A stretch of DNA of 64,000 nucleotides from Mycolicibacterium rhodesiae JS60 (GCA_000230935.2 AGIQ01000005.1:310001-374000), one strand, 5' to 3'. Shown: positions 54,283 to 64,000, numbered from the stretch's first letter. The notes: generated by a model not told the origin, from the letters alone. Program-made: numbers and translations.

Positions 54283-55599
54283 ATGACATTGGCGTTCCCC
54301 ACGCCCACCGAGGTTGCGGCGCAGACGCCGCCGGATCGCGACCGGGCCATCGACGTGATCCGGATCGGCTCGCTGCTCGGTGTGGTGGTGGGCCACACCG
54401 TGATGGCGACGAGCATCATCACCGACGGTGTGCTGCACTGGGACAACCTGCTGACCACCTCGCCTGTTTTCCAGGCCGCGACGTGGATCTTCCAGATCAT
54501 GCCGCTGTTCTTCTTCGCCGGGGCCGCGGCCAGCATGGCGTCGTGGCGGGCCGACGTGAGCTGGGGCCCGTGGCTGATGAAGCGCTGCGCCAGACTCTTT
54601 CGGCCCGTCTTCTACTACCTGACGTTCTGGGCGGTGGCGCTGACGGTGCTGCGCCAGGTCCTGCCGCCGCACGTCTATGACCCGGTGGCCGGCGTGTCCA
54701 CCCAGCTGCTGTGGTTCCTCGGCGCGTACGTGCTGATGCTGGCCGCGATGCCGTTGCTGTCCCGGATCACCACCGCAGCACACCTGGTCACCGGCGTGGC
54801 GGTGGTCTATCTGGCGGTCGCGACGGTCGACGCCGTGCGCCTCACGATTCCCGGCTGGCAGGCGTTGGGGTTTGCGAATCTGGCGGTGTGGCTGATTCCC
54901 GGCATGTTCGGGGTGGCCTACCGCCGCGGGCTGCTGCACCGCGGCGGCACTCTGCCCGCCGCACTGGCGATGCTGGCCGTCAACGTCGCGCTGGTGACCT
55001 CGGGCCCCTACAGCCTGAGTCTCGTCGGTATCGAGGGCCAGCGGCTGACGAATATGTCGCCGCCGTCGCTGCTGTTGGCCGGGCACGCAATCATGATGTG
55101 CTGCTTGGTCATTGCCGCGATTCCCGCGATCGGAAAGTGGGCCCGACGTCCGCGGGTGTGGTGGTTGACGGCGATCGGCAACTCCGGGGCGATGACGCTG
55201 TACCTGTGGCACATGCCCGCCCTGCTCGGCGTCCATCTGCTGTTCGACGTCACCGGCCACCCGCGCTACCCCGGCCGGCCGGACTTCGTGGCGATCTCCG
55301 TCGCACAACTGCTACTCATGGCAGTACTGGTCGCGGTGTTGTTCGTGATGTTGCGGCCGCTGGAGAACAATCCGCTGCCCGGCTGGGATGGCCCGGTCGC
55401 GGTCTATGGTGCACGCAGTGTCGGCGTCGGAATCCTGCTGTGCGTCGCCGGAATCGCCACCCTGGCGTCGGTGAAGTGGGGGCTGAAGGACGACGGCCTG
55501 TATTGCGTCGCCGTGATGCTGATAGCGCTTATCGGCGCGCGCGTGCTGTCGATTGGAAAGCGCTCTGCAGCAACGCTTCCCGAGCAGATCGCGGGCTAG
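54283..55599 (+). CDS. Membrane acyltransferase (acyltransferase-3 family)
   Basis: 438 residues with about ten helices, paralogue of the 10421 product: both have the initial DRAIDVIRIGSLLGVVVGH-like helix, a TWIFQxxPxFF segment (here AATWIFQIMPLFFFAGAAAS), LWFLGAYVL and a late TLYLWHMPALLG. These mark O-acyl transfer to an envelope carbohydrate or lipid. No ribosome site is obvious, consistent with a leaderless mRNA. The neighbour is an MFS exporter, as the other copy is near a TauE-type permease. Confidence 0.83.
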   Translation: MTLAFPTPTEVAAQTPPDRDRAIDVIRIGSLLGVVVGHTVMATSIITDGVLHWDNLLTTSPVFQAATWIFQIMPLFFFAGAAASMASWRADVSWGPWLMKRCARLFRPVFYYLTFWAVALTVLRQVLPPHVYDPVAGVSTQLLWFLGAYVLMLAAMPLLSRITTAAHLVTGVAVVYLAVATVDAVRLTIPGWQALGFANLAVWLIPGMFGVAYRRGLLHRGGTLPAALAMLAVNVALVTSGPYSLSLVGIEGQRLTNMSPPSLLLAGHAIMMCCLVIAAIPAIGKWARRPRVWWLTAIGNSGAMTLYLWHMPALLGVHLLFDVTGHPRYPGRPDFVAISVAQLLLMAVLVAVLFVMLRPLENNPLPGWDGPVAVYGARSVGVGILLCVAGIATLASVKWGLKDDGLYCVAVMLIALIGARVLSIGKRSAATLPEQIAG

Positions 55600-55772
55600 C
55601 CGCTCTTACGGCGGAACTCGCGGCGGTTGCCGGCCGCCCCGTGCGAGCGGGATTGCTTGGCGCCGGCGTCGGTGTGCGAGGCACCGCCGGCCGCCTTCGC
55701 CTTCTTACGCTCCAGCGCCTCACGGAACTTCGCCTTGGTGTCGTCCTGCGGGTCGGACTGTGATTCGGCCAT
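55596..55772 (-). CDS. Small basic DUF5302-like protein
   Basis: 58 residues from ATG 55772: MAESQSDPQDDTKAKFREAL, then a run of Lys/Ala (ERKKAKAAGG) and a basic SRSHGAAGNRREFRRKSG end. It is predicted to be largely disordered with one short helix and fits the small actinobacterial DUF5302 group. Its stop overlaps the stop of the convergent acyltransferase. Function unknown; the charge suggests nucleic-acid contact. Confidence 0.75.
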   Translation of the reverse strand: MAESQSDPQDDTKAKFREALERKKAKAAGGASHTDAGAKQSRSHGAAGNRREFRRKSG

Positions 55773-55829
55773 GGTGGTCAGACTAGCGCGGCGAGCCCAG
55801 AGGCCGGAGGCCGCACACAAATGTGTGAG

Positions 55830-56282
<453 letters not shown>

Positions 56283-56304
56283 CTACGTCGCTAGCATCGG
56301 GAGC

Positions 56305-56826
56305 ATGACCCGCTACGCGGCTTTCCTGCGCGGCGTGAACGTGAAAGGCACGACCATGAAGATGGCCGATGTCGCCGCCACGTTCACCGGCGCCGGATTC
56401 ACAAACGTCAAGACCGTGCTTGCCAGCGGCAACGTGCTGCTCGACAGCGGTGCCGCCGCGAAGACGGTCCGCACGAAAGCCGAAGCCGCACTGCGGGATG
56501 CGTTCGGCTACGACGCCTGGGTACTGGTGTACGACGTCGACACGGTGCGCAAGGTGGCCGACGACTACCCGTTCGAAGCCGAGGTCGAGGGCCAGCAGTC
56601 GTATGTGACGTTCGTCAGTGATGCCGCGGTTCTCGACGAGCTCGCCGCGCTGGCCGACGATGCCGGACCCGACGAGAAGATCACCCGCGGCGACGGCGTC
56701 CTGTACTGGCAGGTGCCCAAGAATTTCACCCTGGACTCGACCATCGGCAAGACCATGGGCAAGAAGCGCTACAAGTCCTCGACCACCACGCGCAATCTGC
56801 GCACCCTGGCAAAGGTAGTGAAATGA
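56305..56826 (+). CDS. DUF1697 family protein
   Basis: 173 residues. The start MTRYAAFLRGVNVKGTTMKM is the family signature (FLRGVNVGG-like), followed by SGNVLLDSGA and, near the C-terminus, WQVPKNFTLDSTIGKTMGKK with TTTRNLRTLAK. DUF1697 proteins are common in actinobacteria; the function is not known. Its stop overlaps the start of the following omt-like gene (ATGA), so they are coupled. Confidence 0.88.
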   Translation: MTRYAAFLRGVNVKGTTMKMADVAATFTGAGFTNVKTVLASGNVLLDSGAAAKTVRTKAEAALRDAFGYDAWVLVYDVDTVRKVADDYPFEAEVEGQQSYVTFVSDAAVLDELAALADDAGPDEKITRGDGVLYWQVPKNFTLDSTIGKTMGKKRYKSSTTTRNLRTLAKVVK

Positions 56827-57650
56827 GTGCGGAGAAAGTCGACGCCAGCGATCTGCGCGGCGTCTCGGAGACCGCACTGATGACGCTCAACGGCCGTGCC
56901 CATCAGGCCGGCCTGCCCGGCGCGATCCTGCACGACCCGATGGCCATCAATCTCGTCGACTCCATCGACTTCGATTTCGACAAGTTCGGCCGCAAGGGCC
57001 AGGAGATGGCGCTGCGCTCGCTTGCTGTCGACGGCTGCGCACTTGCCTATCTGAAGCAACACCCGAAAGCCACCGTCGTCGCACTGGCCGAGGGCTTCCA
57101 GACCAGCTTCTGGCGATTGACCGAGGCCATGCCCGATCCGCAGTTCCGATGGGTGTCGGTGGACCTGGCTCCGGTGATTGCGCTGCGTGAGCGGCTGCTG
57201 CCGTCTTCACCACGGATCACCGCGCTCGGGCAGTCCGCGCTGGACTACAGCTGGATGGACCGGGTGGACAGCTCAGGCGGTGTGTTCATCACTGCCGAGG
57301 GCCTGTTGATGTACCTGCAGCCCGAGGAGGCGATGGGCCTGATCACCCAGTGCGCCAAGCGTTTTCCCGGGGGCCAGATGTTCTTCGACCTTCCGCCGAC
57401 GATAGTGAAGAGGCTCGCCCCCAAGGGGCTGAAGTCCAGCAAGCACTACCGCGTTCCGCCGATGCCGTTCAGCCTGAGCACCGTCCAGCTGGCCGATCTG
57501 GTCAACACCGTGCCGGGAATCAAAGCGGTGCACGACGTCCCGATGCCCGGCGGCCGCGGCTTCCTGTTCAAGCGGCTGTTCCCGGCGATCTGGCACTTCG
57601 GTCCGACAAAGCGTTTCCGCGGGGCCTACACGCTGCTCGAATTCGGCTGA
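56823..57650 (+). CDS. omt: Leucine carboxyl methyltransferase-type O-methyltransferase (Rv1153c-like)
   Basis: 275 residues, class I SAM fold of the PPM1/TcmP kind. The motif LRGVSETALMTLNGRAHQAG and the AdoMet region VVALAEGFQTSFWRL and RWVSVDLAPVIALRERLLP are visible; GVFITAEGLLMYLQPEEAM is the typical central motif of the family, which acts on O- or carboxyl groups. Length equals Rv1153c. Substrate unknown. Coupled to DUF1697 and convergent with the GntR gene, five bases apart. Confidence 0.85.
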   Translation: MSAEKVDASDLRGVSETALMTLNGRAHQAGLPGAILHDPMAINLVDSIDFDFDKFGRKGQEMALRSLAVDGCALAYLKQHPKATVVALAEGFQTSFWRLTEAMPDPQFRWVSVDLAPVIALRERLLPSSPRITALGQSALDYSWMDRVDSSGGVFITAEGLLMYLQPEEAMGLITQCAKRFPGGQMFFDLPPTIVKRLAPKGLKSSKHYRVPPMPFSLSTVQLADLVNTVPGIKAVHDVPMPGGRGFLFKRLFPAIWHFGPTKRFRGAYTLLEFG

Positions 57651-57655
57651 GAGCC

Positions 57656-58021
57656 CTAGCCGAACGCGGAGTCCAGGTACTGCAGCGCCTCGTGCTTGCC
57701 CAGCCCGAGCGCGCGGGCGGCCTCCACGTAGGCGTTCGCCGCGGCGGCCATCGCGGCGTCGGCCGGATCGGCCCGCGCCACGAACGTCCCGAATCGGCCA
57801 CGGGTTTCGACGATCCCGGCGGTCTCCAGCTCCCGGTAGGCGCGCGCCACGGTGTTGACCGCCAAGCCCAACTGGCCGGCCAGCTCACGCACCGTCGGCA
57901 ATCGGGTGCCGGGTGGCAACCGTCCCTCGCGGATACCCGCGATGACCTGCGTTCTGAGCTGATCGAACAGTGGGCGGGCGGCCGCTGCGTCTATGCGCAG
58001 TCCAAGCCCCAACTCCGACAC
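57656..58021 (-). CDS. GntR-family regulator, YtrA type (Rv1152-like)
   Basis: 121 residues, starting with GTG. It has a winged helix: [40 protein letters not shown] (recognition helix [14 protein letters not shown]), then a short C-terminal dimerisation helix of about 45 residues, as in the YtrA subgroup that lacks a large ligand domain. A dyad CTAAG-TATCG-CTTAG lies four bases upstream and overlaps the likely -10 element, pointing to self-repression and to control of divergent cobB, whose start is 38 bases away. Confidence 0.9.
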   Translation of the reverse strand: MSELGLGLRIDAAAARPLFDQLRTQVIAGIREGRLPPGTRLPTVRELAGQLGLAVNTVARAYRELETAGIVETRGRFGTFVARADPADAAMAAAANAYVEAARALGLGKHEALQYLDSAFG

Positions 58022-58024
58022 CCG

Positions 58025-58039
58025 CTAAGTATCGCTTAG
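58025..58039. promoter_or_regulatory. GntR operator candidate between the GntR gene and cobB
   Basis: CTAAG (58025-58029) and CTTAG (58035-58039) are inverted around TATCG. On the minus strand TACTTA within this dyad stands six bases before the GTG start, so it could be the -10 element of a leaderless transcript; bound repressor would block it and also the short promoter of cobB. Confidence 0.5.
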
Positions 58040-58058
58040 ACCGGCTATTTTGGGGGAT

Positions 58059-58784
58059 GTGCGTATCGCGGTGCTGAGCGGGGCGGGGATATCCGCCGAG
58101 AGCGGCGTGCCGACGTTCCGCGACGACAAGACGGGCCTGTGGGCCAAGTACGACCCGTACGAATTGTCGAGCACCGACGGCTGGCAAAGCCACCCCGAGC
58201 GGGTGTGGGCCTGGTACCTGTGGCGGCATCACCTGGTCGAGCGGGTCGAGCCCAACGACGGCCACCGCGCGGTGGCGGCGTGGCAGGACTACGCCGATGT
58301 CACCGTGGTCACCCAGAATGTCGACGATCTGCACGAGCGGGCCGGCAGCAAGACCGTGCACCATCTGCACGGCAGCCTGTTCGAATTCTGGTGCGACACC
58401 TGCGGTTCTCGCTACCACGGCCCGCTGCCGGACATGCCCGAGCCCGAGCTGGAGAAGATGCCGCCGCGGTGCGAGTGCGGCGGGCTGATCCGCCCCGGCA
58501 TCGTCTGGTTCGGCGAGCAGCTGCCCGACGAGCCCTGGCAGGCCTCGGTCGAGGCGGTGGCCAACGCGGACGTGCTCGTGGTCGTCGGCACCTCGGGGAT
58601 CGTCTACCCGGCGGCCGGGCTGCCCGAGGTGGCGCTGGCCCGCGGCATCGTCGTGGTCGAGGTCAATCCCGAACCCACCCCGCTGACCGGTAACGCGACC
58701 ATTTCGATCCGGGAGTCGGCCAGTTCGGCGCTACCGCGACTGCTGCAGCGGTTGCCCGAGCTATTGCAAGCCAGGCAGAACTAG
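58059..58784 (+). CDS. cobB: NAD-dependent protein deacylase CobB (sirtuin)
   Basis: 241 residues from GTG 58059. Motifs: GAGIS (residues 8-12), [12 protein letters not shown] (QNVD at 86-89), catalytic His104 in HHLHGS, four zinc cysteines at 112, 115, 138 and 140 (CDTC and CECGG), and later GTSGIV. Tyr53 and Arg56 in AWYLWRHH fit the class III YxxR pattern, which marks activity on succinyl- or malonyl-lysine besides acetyl-lysine. Such enzymes activate acetyl-CoA synthetase, fitting the acetate uptake genes in the window. Matches Rv1151c in order. Confidence 0.93.
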   Translation: MRIAVLSGAGISAESGVPTFRDDKTGLWAKYDPYELSSTDGWQSHPERVWAWYLWRHHLVERVEPNDGHRAVAAWQDYADVTVVTQNVDDLHERAGSKTVHHLHGSLFEFWCDTCGSRYHGPLPDMPEPELEKMPPRCECGGLIRPGIVWFGEQLPDEPWQASVEAVANADVLVVVGTSGIVYPAAGLPEVALARGIVVVEVNPEPTPLTGNATISIRESASSALPRLLQRLPELLQARQN

Positions 58785-59416
58785 CCGGCCTTACTCGCCC
58801 GGCCCAGCGCGACCTCCTGCGCGGGCAGCGGCACCCACGCCGGCAGCATGTCCTCGCGCCGCGCAGTGTCGATGGTGAATCCGGCGCCCGCGATCGCACG
58901 CTCGGTATCGCGGTGGGTGTGGCAGTTGCCGGCGAACTTCGGCCAGATCGTGGCGTCGGCCAGCCGCTGCAATCCGCCCCGCCAGCCGTCGCTGGCGATG
59001 TGCTCGAAGTAGCGCAGTTGCCCGCCCGGTTTCAGCACGGCGTTGAGTTGACGCAGCACCCCGTCGGGGTCGGCCACCGAGCACAGCACCAGCGAGCACA
59101 CCACCGCGTCGAACGGTTCGGTCGGCGGCATCGTCTCGATCGTGGATTCGACCACCGTGACCGGAACCGGCGCCGCGGCGGCGGCCTCCTTGGCCAGGGG
59201 CGCCAGGCGGGTTTCGGGCTCGAGTGCGACGACCTCGGTCACCGAATCGGGATAGAACGCGAAGTTGGATCCGGTGCCCGCACCGACCTCCAGGACACGC
59301 CCGGACAGGTCTAAGAGATTGGCCCGGCGGAGGTCGCGCATGGCTCGTGATTCATGGGCGGACAGCACCTTCCAGAAGCGGGCGAAGAAGGGATTGTCAA
59401 AAGTTTCTGTAGCCAT
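58781..59416 (-). CDS. SAM-dependent methyltransferase (methyltransferase type 11)
   Basis: 211 residues. AdoMet motif I is [16 protein letters not shown] near residue 41, followed by [20 protein letters not shown]; motif IV region [20 protein letters not shown] and [20 protein letters not shown] are typical of METTL7/UbiE-like enzymes. Ends in ALGRASKAG. Convergent with cobB, overlapping stops by 4 bases. Upstream lies the 413-base gap with repeats and the acidic small ORF. Substrate unknown. Confidence 0.85.
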   Translation of the reverse strand: MATETFDNPFFARFWKVLSAHESRAMRDLRRANLLDLSGRVLEVGAGTGSNFAFYPDSVTEVVALEPETRLAPLAKEAAAAAPVPVTVVESTIETMPPTEPFDAVVCSLVLCSVADPDGVLRQLNAVLKPGGQLRYFEHIASDGWRGGLQRLADATIWPKFAGNCHTHRDTERAIAGAGFTIDTARREDMLPAWVPLPAQEVALGRASKAG

Positions 59417-59476
59417 CGTTGTAGCGTCCTTTCGGCTCTAACCACCCTAGTCGCAGGCCATTTTCGCCCCTGACCT

Positions 59477-59605
59477 GCGAGTAAGGTACTCGCCGGTAAC
59501 CGGCGACCTGACTCTTGGGTAACCAGCCACCTGACTCGGGAGTAAGAATTGCCATGAAACTCCGAATCGTGACTCAATGATTCCTTAAAAGAGACTCATA
59601 GAGTC
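59477..59605. promoter_or_regulatory. Cluster of dyads and direct repeats upstream of the small acidic ORF
   Basis: Within 129 bases are: GCGAGTA-AGG-TACTCGC (59477-59493, perfect dyad); two 20-base direct repeats GGTAACCGGCGACCTGACTC (59495) and GGTAACCAGCCACCTGACTC (59518), 18 of 20 identical, period 23; ACTC-GG-GAGT (59534-59543); and GACTC-ATA-GAGTC (59593-59605). The density of symmetric elements in a non-coding gap suggests binding sites of one or two regulators, for the methyltransferase at 58781, the small ORF, or both. Confidence 0.5.
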
Positions 59606-59611
59606 CTGGGT

Positions 59612-59743
59612 ATGTGGATCGACGACACCAGTGCCGATGTCATCAAGATCGATTTCGATGAGCTCTACCACGGCGATTTTCTCGTGGAGGGCGATACCTC
59701 GGAGCAGTTCGAGGATCTCCCCCCGCTCGCTAACGCCAGCTGA
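59612..59743 (+). CDS. 43-residue acidic peptide of unknown function
   Basis: Reads MWIDDTSADVIKIDFDELYH and ends FEDLPPLANAS. It contains 13 Asp/Glu against one Lys and no Arg. No signal peptide or cysteine. The composition is unlike chance translations of this GC-rich genome, and the many Ile, Phe and Asp codons give it a lower GC than its neighbours. No Shine-Dalgarno is obvious (GTCCTGGGT before the ATG). It could be a small regulatory protein, an antitoxin-like or DNA-mimic peptide, or a precursor peptide; no modifying enzyme other than the methyltransferase at 58781 is near. Rest of the 59417-59829 gap: repeats before, nothing clear after. Confidence 0.55.
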   Translation: MWIDDTSADVIKIDFDELYHGDFLVEGDTSEQFEDLPPLANAS

Positions 59744-59829
59744 GCGCAGCGCCACAAGGCGCCACCACCGCTAGCGTGCGGCGTGGCGCCTTCTGGAACT
59801 TCTGAACGAGTGGCGGTGCCCGCCTGTGA

Positions 59830-61630
<1,801 letters not shown>

Positions 61631-61648
61631 GAATGGGTTTCCTTTCGA

Positions 61649-61669
61649 TAGGTCGACCTACTGGTTGGT
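61649..61669. promoter_or_regulatory. Operator candidate between mcr and the SDR gene
   Basis: TAGGTCGACCTA (61649-61660) is a perfect 12-base palindrome; overlapping it, ACCTAC-TG-GTTGGT (61656-61669) fits the imperfect ACCNACNNGTNGGT shape of many TetR-family sites. On the minus strand TATAGT lies just upstream, so the SDR-NMO pair may have its own regulated promoter. Confidence 0.45.
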
Positions 61670-61674
61670 CGGGA

Positions 61675-62760
61675 CTATACCCAGTCCCGCAGAACGGCTT
61701 CGTTGTCGGCTCCGGGAATGCCCGGCGCTCTCGGGGTTTCGAGCCCGGTCCGGGAAAACCGGGGCGCGGGGGCGGGGAACGTCGAGCCCGCCTCGGTGTA
61801 GAAGGTGTCCCGCTCGGTGTTGTGCGGTTCGGTGTCGACTTCGGCGAACGACAGCACCGGTGTGCAGCAGGCGTCGCTACCGGTGAAGACCTTGGCCCAG
61901 TGATCGCGATCGTGGGCGGCGAAGGTTGCGGTGAGCACCGCTCGCAGTTCGGGCCACCGGGTGGTGTCGTTCTGATCGGGCAGGTCGGCGGCGTTCAGGC
62001 CCAGCTTCTCGAGCAGTTCGGCGTAGAACTGCGGCTCGATCGCGCCGACCGCGACGTAGCGACCGTCGGAGCATTCGTAGGTGTCGTAGTAGGGCGCGCC
62101 GGTATCGAGCATGTTGGTACCGCGGACGTCGCTCCACATGCCCATGTGGCGGAAGGCCCACATCATGTGGACCAGCATGCTGGAGCCATCGACCATCGCC
62201 GCGTCGACGACCTGCCCCTCGCCGGAGCGTTCCCGCTCCCACAATGCGGACAAGATGCCGACCAGCAGGAACATCGAGCCGCCGCCGAAATCGCCGGCCA
62301 GGTTCAGCGGCGGGACGGGACGTTCATTGACCCGGCCGACGGCGTGCAACAAACCATTGAGCGAGATGTAGTTGATGTCGTGGCCGGCCTGCTGACTGCG
62401 CGGGCCGGTCTGGCCCCAGCCCGTCATGCGGCCGTAGATCAATCGCGGGTTGACCTTGGCGCAATCCTCCGGGCCCAGCCCGAGACGTTCGGTGACACCG
62501 GGGCGAAACCCCTCGATGAGCACGTCGGCCTTGGCAATGAGCCCGAGCACCATGTCGCGGTCGGCCGGGTCCTTGAGATTGGCGCCGACCGAACGACGGT
62601 TGCGCAGCAGGTAGTCGTTGCTCGGAGTTCCGGTGCCCTTGCCGAGCCGATCGACGCGGACGACGTCGGCGCCCAGGTCGCCGAGGATCATCGCGGCGTG
62701 CGGGCCAGGGCCGATGCCGGCCAATTCGACGACGCGCAAACCGCTCAGTGGTCCGGCCAT
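61675..62760 (-). CDS. mcr: Alpha-methylacyl-CoA racemase
   Basis: Class III CoA-transferase-fold enzyme that interconverts 2R- and 2S-methylacyl-CoA so that branched lipids and cholesterol side chains can enter beta-oxidation. 361 residues; by count the catalytic residues are His127 ([11 protein letters not shown]), Asp157 ([10 protein letters not shown]) and Glu242 ([10 protein letters not shown]), each one after the M. tuberculosis positions 126, 156 and 241. GGAGGG precedes the ATG. First gene of mcr-SDR-NMO and divergent from echA10, 97 bases apart. Confidence 0.95.
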   Translation of the reverse strand: MAGPLSGLRVVELAGIGPGPHAAMILGDLGADVVRVDRLGKGTGTPSNDYLLRNRRSVGANLKDPADRDMVLGLIAKADVLIEGFRPGVTERLGLGPEDCAKVNPRLIYGRMTGWGQTGPRSQQAGHDINYISLNGLLHAVGRVNERPVPPLNLAGDFGGGSMFLLVGILSALWERERSGEGQVVDAAMVDGSSMLVHMMWAFRHMGMWSDVRGTNMLDTGAPYYDTYECSDGRYVAVGAIEPQFYAELLEKLGLNAADLPDQNDTTRWPELRAVLTATFAAHDRDHWAKVFTGSDACCTPVLSFAEVDTEPHNTERDTFYTEAGSTFPAPAPRFSRTGLETPRAPGIPGADNEAVLRDWV

Positions 62761-62857
62761 AGGTGTCTACCCTCCAGTTGATTGATCGCCGCCTTACTAT
62801 TTACACCTGGGCCGCCCCGGCGCGGGCTGCGCCCCCGGATGCGCCTAAGGTGCAGCC

Positions 62858-63664
62858 ATGACGACCATCGACGCTTACACCGGGATCCCGGAACTGACCG
62901 TGTCGCTCGACGGCGGACTCCTCGCGCTGACGATGAATCGGCCCGATAGCCTCAACTCGCTGAACTCCGCGATGCTGCGCACGCTGGCCGATGTCTTGGA
63001 GCACGCCGCCGACGACCCGCAGGTGCGGGCGGTGCGCCTGGGTGGGGCAGGCCGGGGCTTCAGCTCCGGCGCGGGCATCAGCGCCGACGATCAGTCGAAC
63101 CGGCGAGCGGACACACCGGGTGACGTGCTGCACGGGGCAAATCGCGCGGTGCGGGCGATCACGAGTCTGCCCAAGCCGGTGGTGGCCGTGGTGCAGGGGC
63201 CGACCGCCGGGGTCGGGGTGTCGCTGGCACTGGCCTGCGACATCGTATTGGCTTCGGAGAAGGCGTTTTTCCTGCTGGCGTTCACCAAGATCGGGCTGAT
63301 GCCCGACGGCGGAGCGTCGGCGCTGGTGGCCGCGTCCATCGGCCGGGCCCGCGCGATGAAGATGGCACTACTGGCCGAACGTGTCTCGGCCGCCGAGGCT
63401 TTCGATATCGGCCTGGTCAGCACGGTGTACCCCGCCGATGAGCTGGAGGCCGGGGTGGCCGCGGTGATCGACAAGCTGGTGTCCGGCCCGGCGATCGCGC
63501 TGCGCAAGACCAAACAGGCGATCAACGCCGCGACGCTGACCGAGTTGGATGCCGCGATTGGCCGGGAGAGCGAAGGACAGCTAACCCTGTTGGGATCCAA
63601 GGACTTCCGCGAAGGCGCCAGGGCGTTTCAGGAGCACCGCTCGCCAACGTTCACCGACGACTAG
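62858..63664 (+). CDS. echA10: Enoyl-CoA hydratase/isomerase EchA10-like
   Basis: 268 residues, crotonase fold, the same length as Rv1142c. Oxyanion-hole regions are GRGFSSGAGIS and QGPTAGVGVSLALACD; AFFLLAFTKIGLMPDGGASA follows. The usual first catalytic glutamate position reads PTAGVG, which suggests an isomerase or a diverged member and not a classical hydratase with both glutamates. Context with mcr and the SDR dehydrogenase makes a role in beta-oxidation of branched acyl-CoA likely. Confidence 0.88.
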   Translation: MTTIDAYTGIPELTVSLDGGLLALTMNRPDSLNSLNSAMLRTLADVLEHAADDPQVRAVRLGGAGRGFSSGAGISADDQSNRRADTPGDVLHGANRAVRAITSLPKPVVAVVQGPTAGVGVSLALACDIVLASEKAFFLLAFTKIGLMPDGGASALVAASIGRARAMKMALLAERVSAAEAFDIGLVSTVYPADELEAGVAAVIDKLVSGPAIALRKTKQAINAATLTELDAAIGRESEGQLTLLGSKDFREGARAFQEHRSPTFTDD

Positions 63665-63666
63665 CT

Positions 63667-64000
63667 TCAGACCGAGATCGCGTAGACCGCTCCGCCGCCG
63701 TTCGCCCCGACGTAGACGGTGTTTCCATCGGGGCTGATCACGATCGGGCCTGCGTTGTAGATGTCGTGGATCGTGGTGACGACGTGGTTGGTGGACGTGT
63801 CGATGACCGCCACAGTGTTGGTGAAAAGGCTTGCGGCGTAGAGAGTGCTGCCGTCGGGGCTGATGGCGAGGTCCTTGAACGTGCCCGCAAGGCCGATGGG
63901 AATGGTGGCCGTGACGACCTTGGTAGCCGTGTCAACCACGGACACCATGCTCCCGGTATCTGAAATCACACCCGAGGTGTCAGCGGGATTGTTGGAGACC
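63667..64000 (-). CDS. YVTN-type beta-propeller repeat protein, N-terminus cut by window edge
   Basis: The frame is open from the stop at 63667 to the right edge (111 codons seen). It shows repeated YVTN/NHL-like blades: MVSVVDTATKVVTATIPIG, then LAISPDGSTLYAASLFTNTV, AVIDTSTNHVVTTI, VISPDGNTVYVGANGGGAVY. Such proteins form propellers on the cell surface or in secreted enzymes; in mycobacteria similar blades follow Ig-like or PGRS-like parts. The missing part will decide size and export. A GTG at 63969 could be a start but repeats continue upstream (SNNPADTSGV). Confidence 0.82.
   Translation of the reverse strand, partial: VSNNPADTSGVISDTGSMVSVVDTATKVVTATIPIGLAGTFKDLAISPDGSTLYAASLFTNTVAVIDTSTNHVVTTIHDIYNAGPIVISPDGNTVYVGANGGGAVYAISV

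Overview
The window is high-GC actinobacterial DNA from a mycobacterium, most likely a fast-growing species (Mycolicibacterium type). Support comes from an MspA-type porin, mycothiol synthesis (mshB), PIM/LAM genes (pimE, lpqW), F420 synthesis (fbiC), many FadD/Ech/Mcr lipid enzymes, and long gene-order agreement (in reverse) with the M. tuberculosis Rv1142c-Rv1207 segment. I saw no tRNA, rRNA, IS element, prophage or CRISPR array. Product names rest on remembered families and motifs; no database search was run.

Layout. 1-9.8 kb: folP2 (cut by the left edge), fadD6, a LOG-family protein, a STAND-type ATPase, dapE/dapD (lysine/DAP pathway), a VOC protein, fadD36 and a NUDIX hydrolase. 9.9-17.5 kb: a secreted protein, a membrane acyltransferase, a TauE-like permease, the proline catabolic pair putB-pruA with its divergent PucR-type regulator, and the MspA-type porin. 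17.6-26 kb: dapC-fdxC, fbiC, a secreted protein with a basic tail, mshB and a ClC channel. 26-30 kb: a methyltransferase and two more secreted proteins with low-complexity tails, both preceded by phased TCTCAG repeats. 29.8-37.3 kb: lpqW, typA, a YrhK-like membrane protein, a CYP142-like P450 and mutT2; the narGHJI operon found here in M. tuberculosis is absent. 37.3-40.6 kb: a 1.1-kb-residue glycine-rich (PGRS-like) exported protein that lacks a PE domain and ends in an Ig-like and a C39-like cysteine-peptidase domain. 40.8-46.8 kb: pterin carbinolamine dehydratase, pimE, two Ala/Pro-rich secreted proteins, a WS/DGAT enzyme, a DUF1059 peptide, an HhH-GPD protein and a DUF732 protein.

46.8-53 kb is a coherent unit: a LytS-like histidine kinase, a LytTR response regulator, and two acetate/pyruvate-type Na+/solute symporters, each preceded by a small membrane partner. 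The only sizeable gap in this unit carries a direct repeat (9 bp, 12-bp spacer, 9 bp) that fits the LytTR recognition pattern. I regard it as the best candidate for a complete, testable sensing-and-uptake circuit in the window.

53-58.8 kb: an MFS exporter with an acyltransferase, an Rv1155-like F420 protein, DUF1697, an omt-like methyltransferase, a GntR regulator and a CobB sirtuin. 58.8-64 kb: a methyltransferase, a 43-residue acidic peptide behind an unusual array of dyads and repeats, then a branched-chain lipid beta-oxidation group (nitronate monooxygenase, SDR dehydrogenase, mcr, divergent echA10) and a YVTN beta-propeller protein cut by the right edge.

The genes work together in several small modules: DAP synthesis (dapE, dapD, dapC), proline to glutamate (putB, pruA, regulator), PIM/LAM control (lpqW with pimE), F420 (fbiC, Rv1155-like), 2-methyl-branched acyl-CoA oxidation (mcr, SDR, echA10), and sensor-controlled carboxylate uptake.
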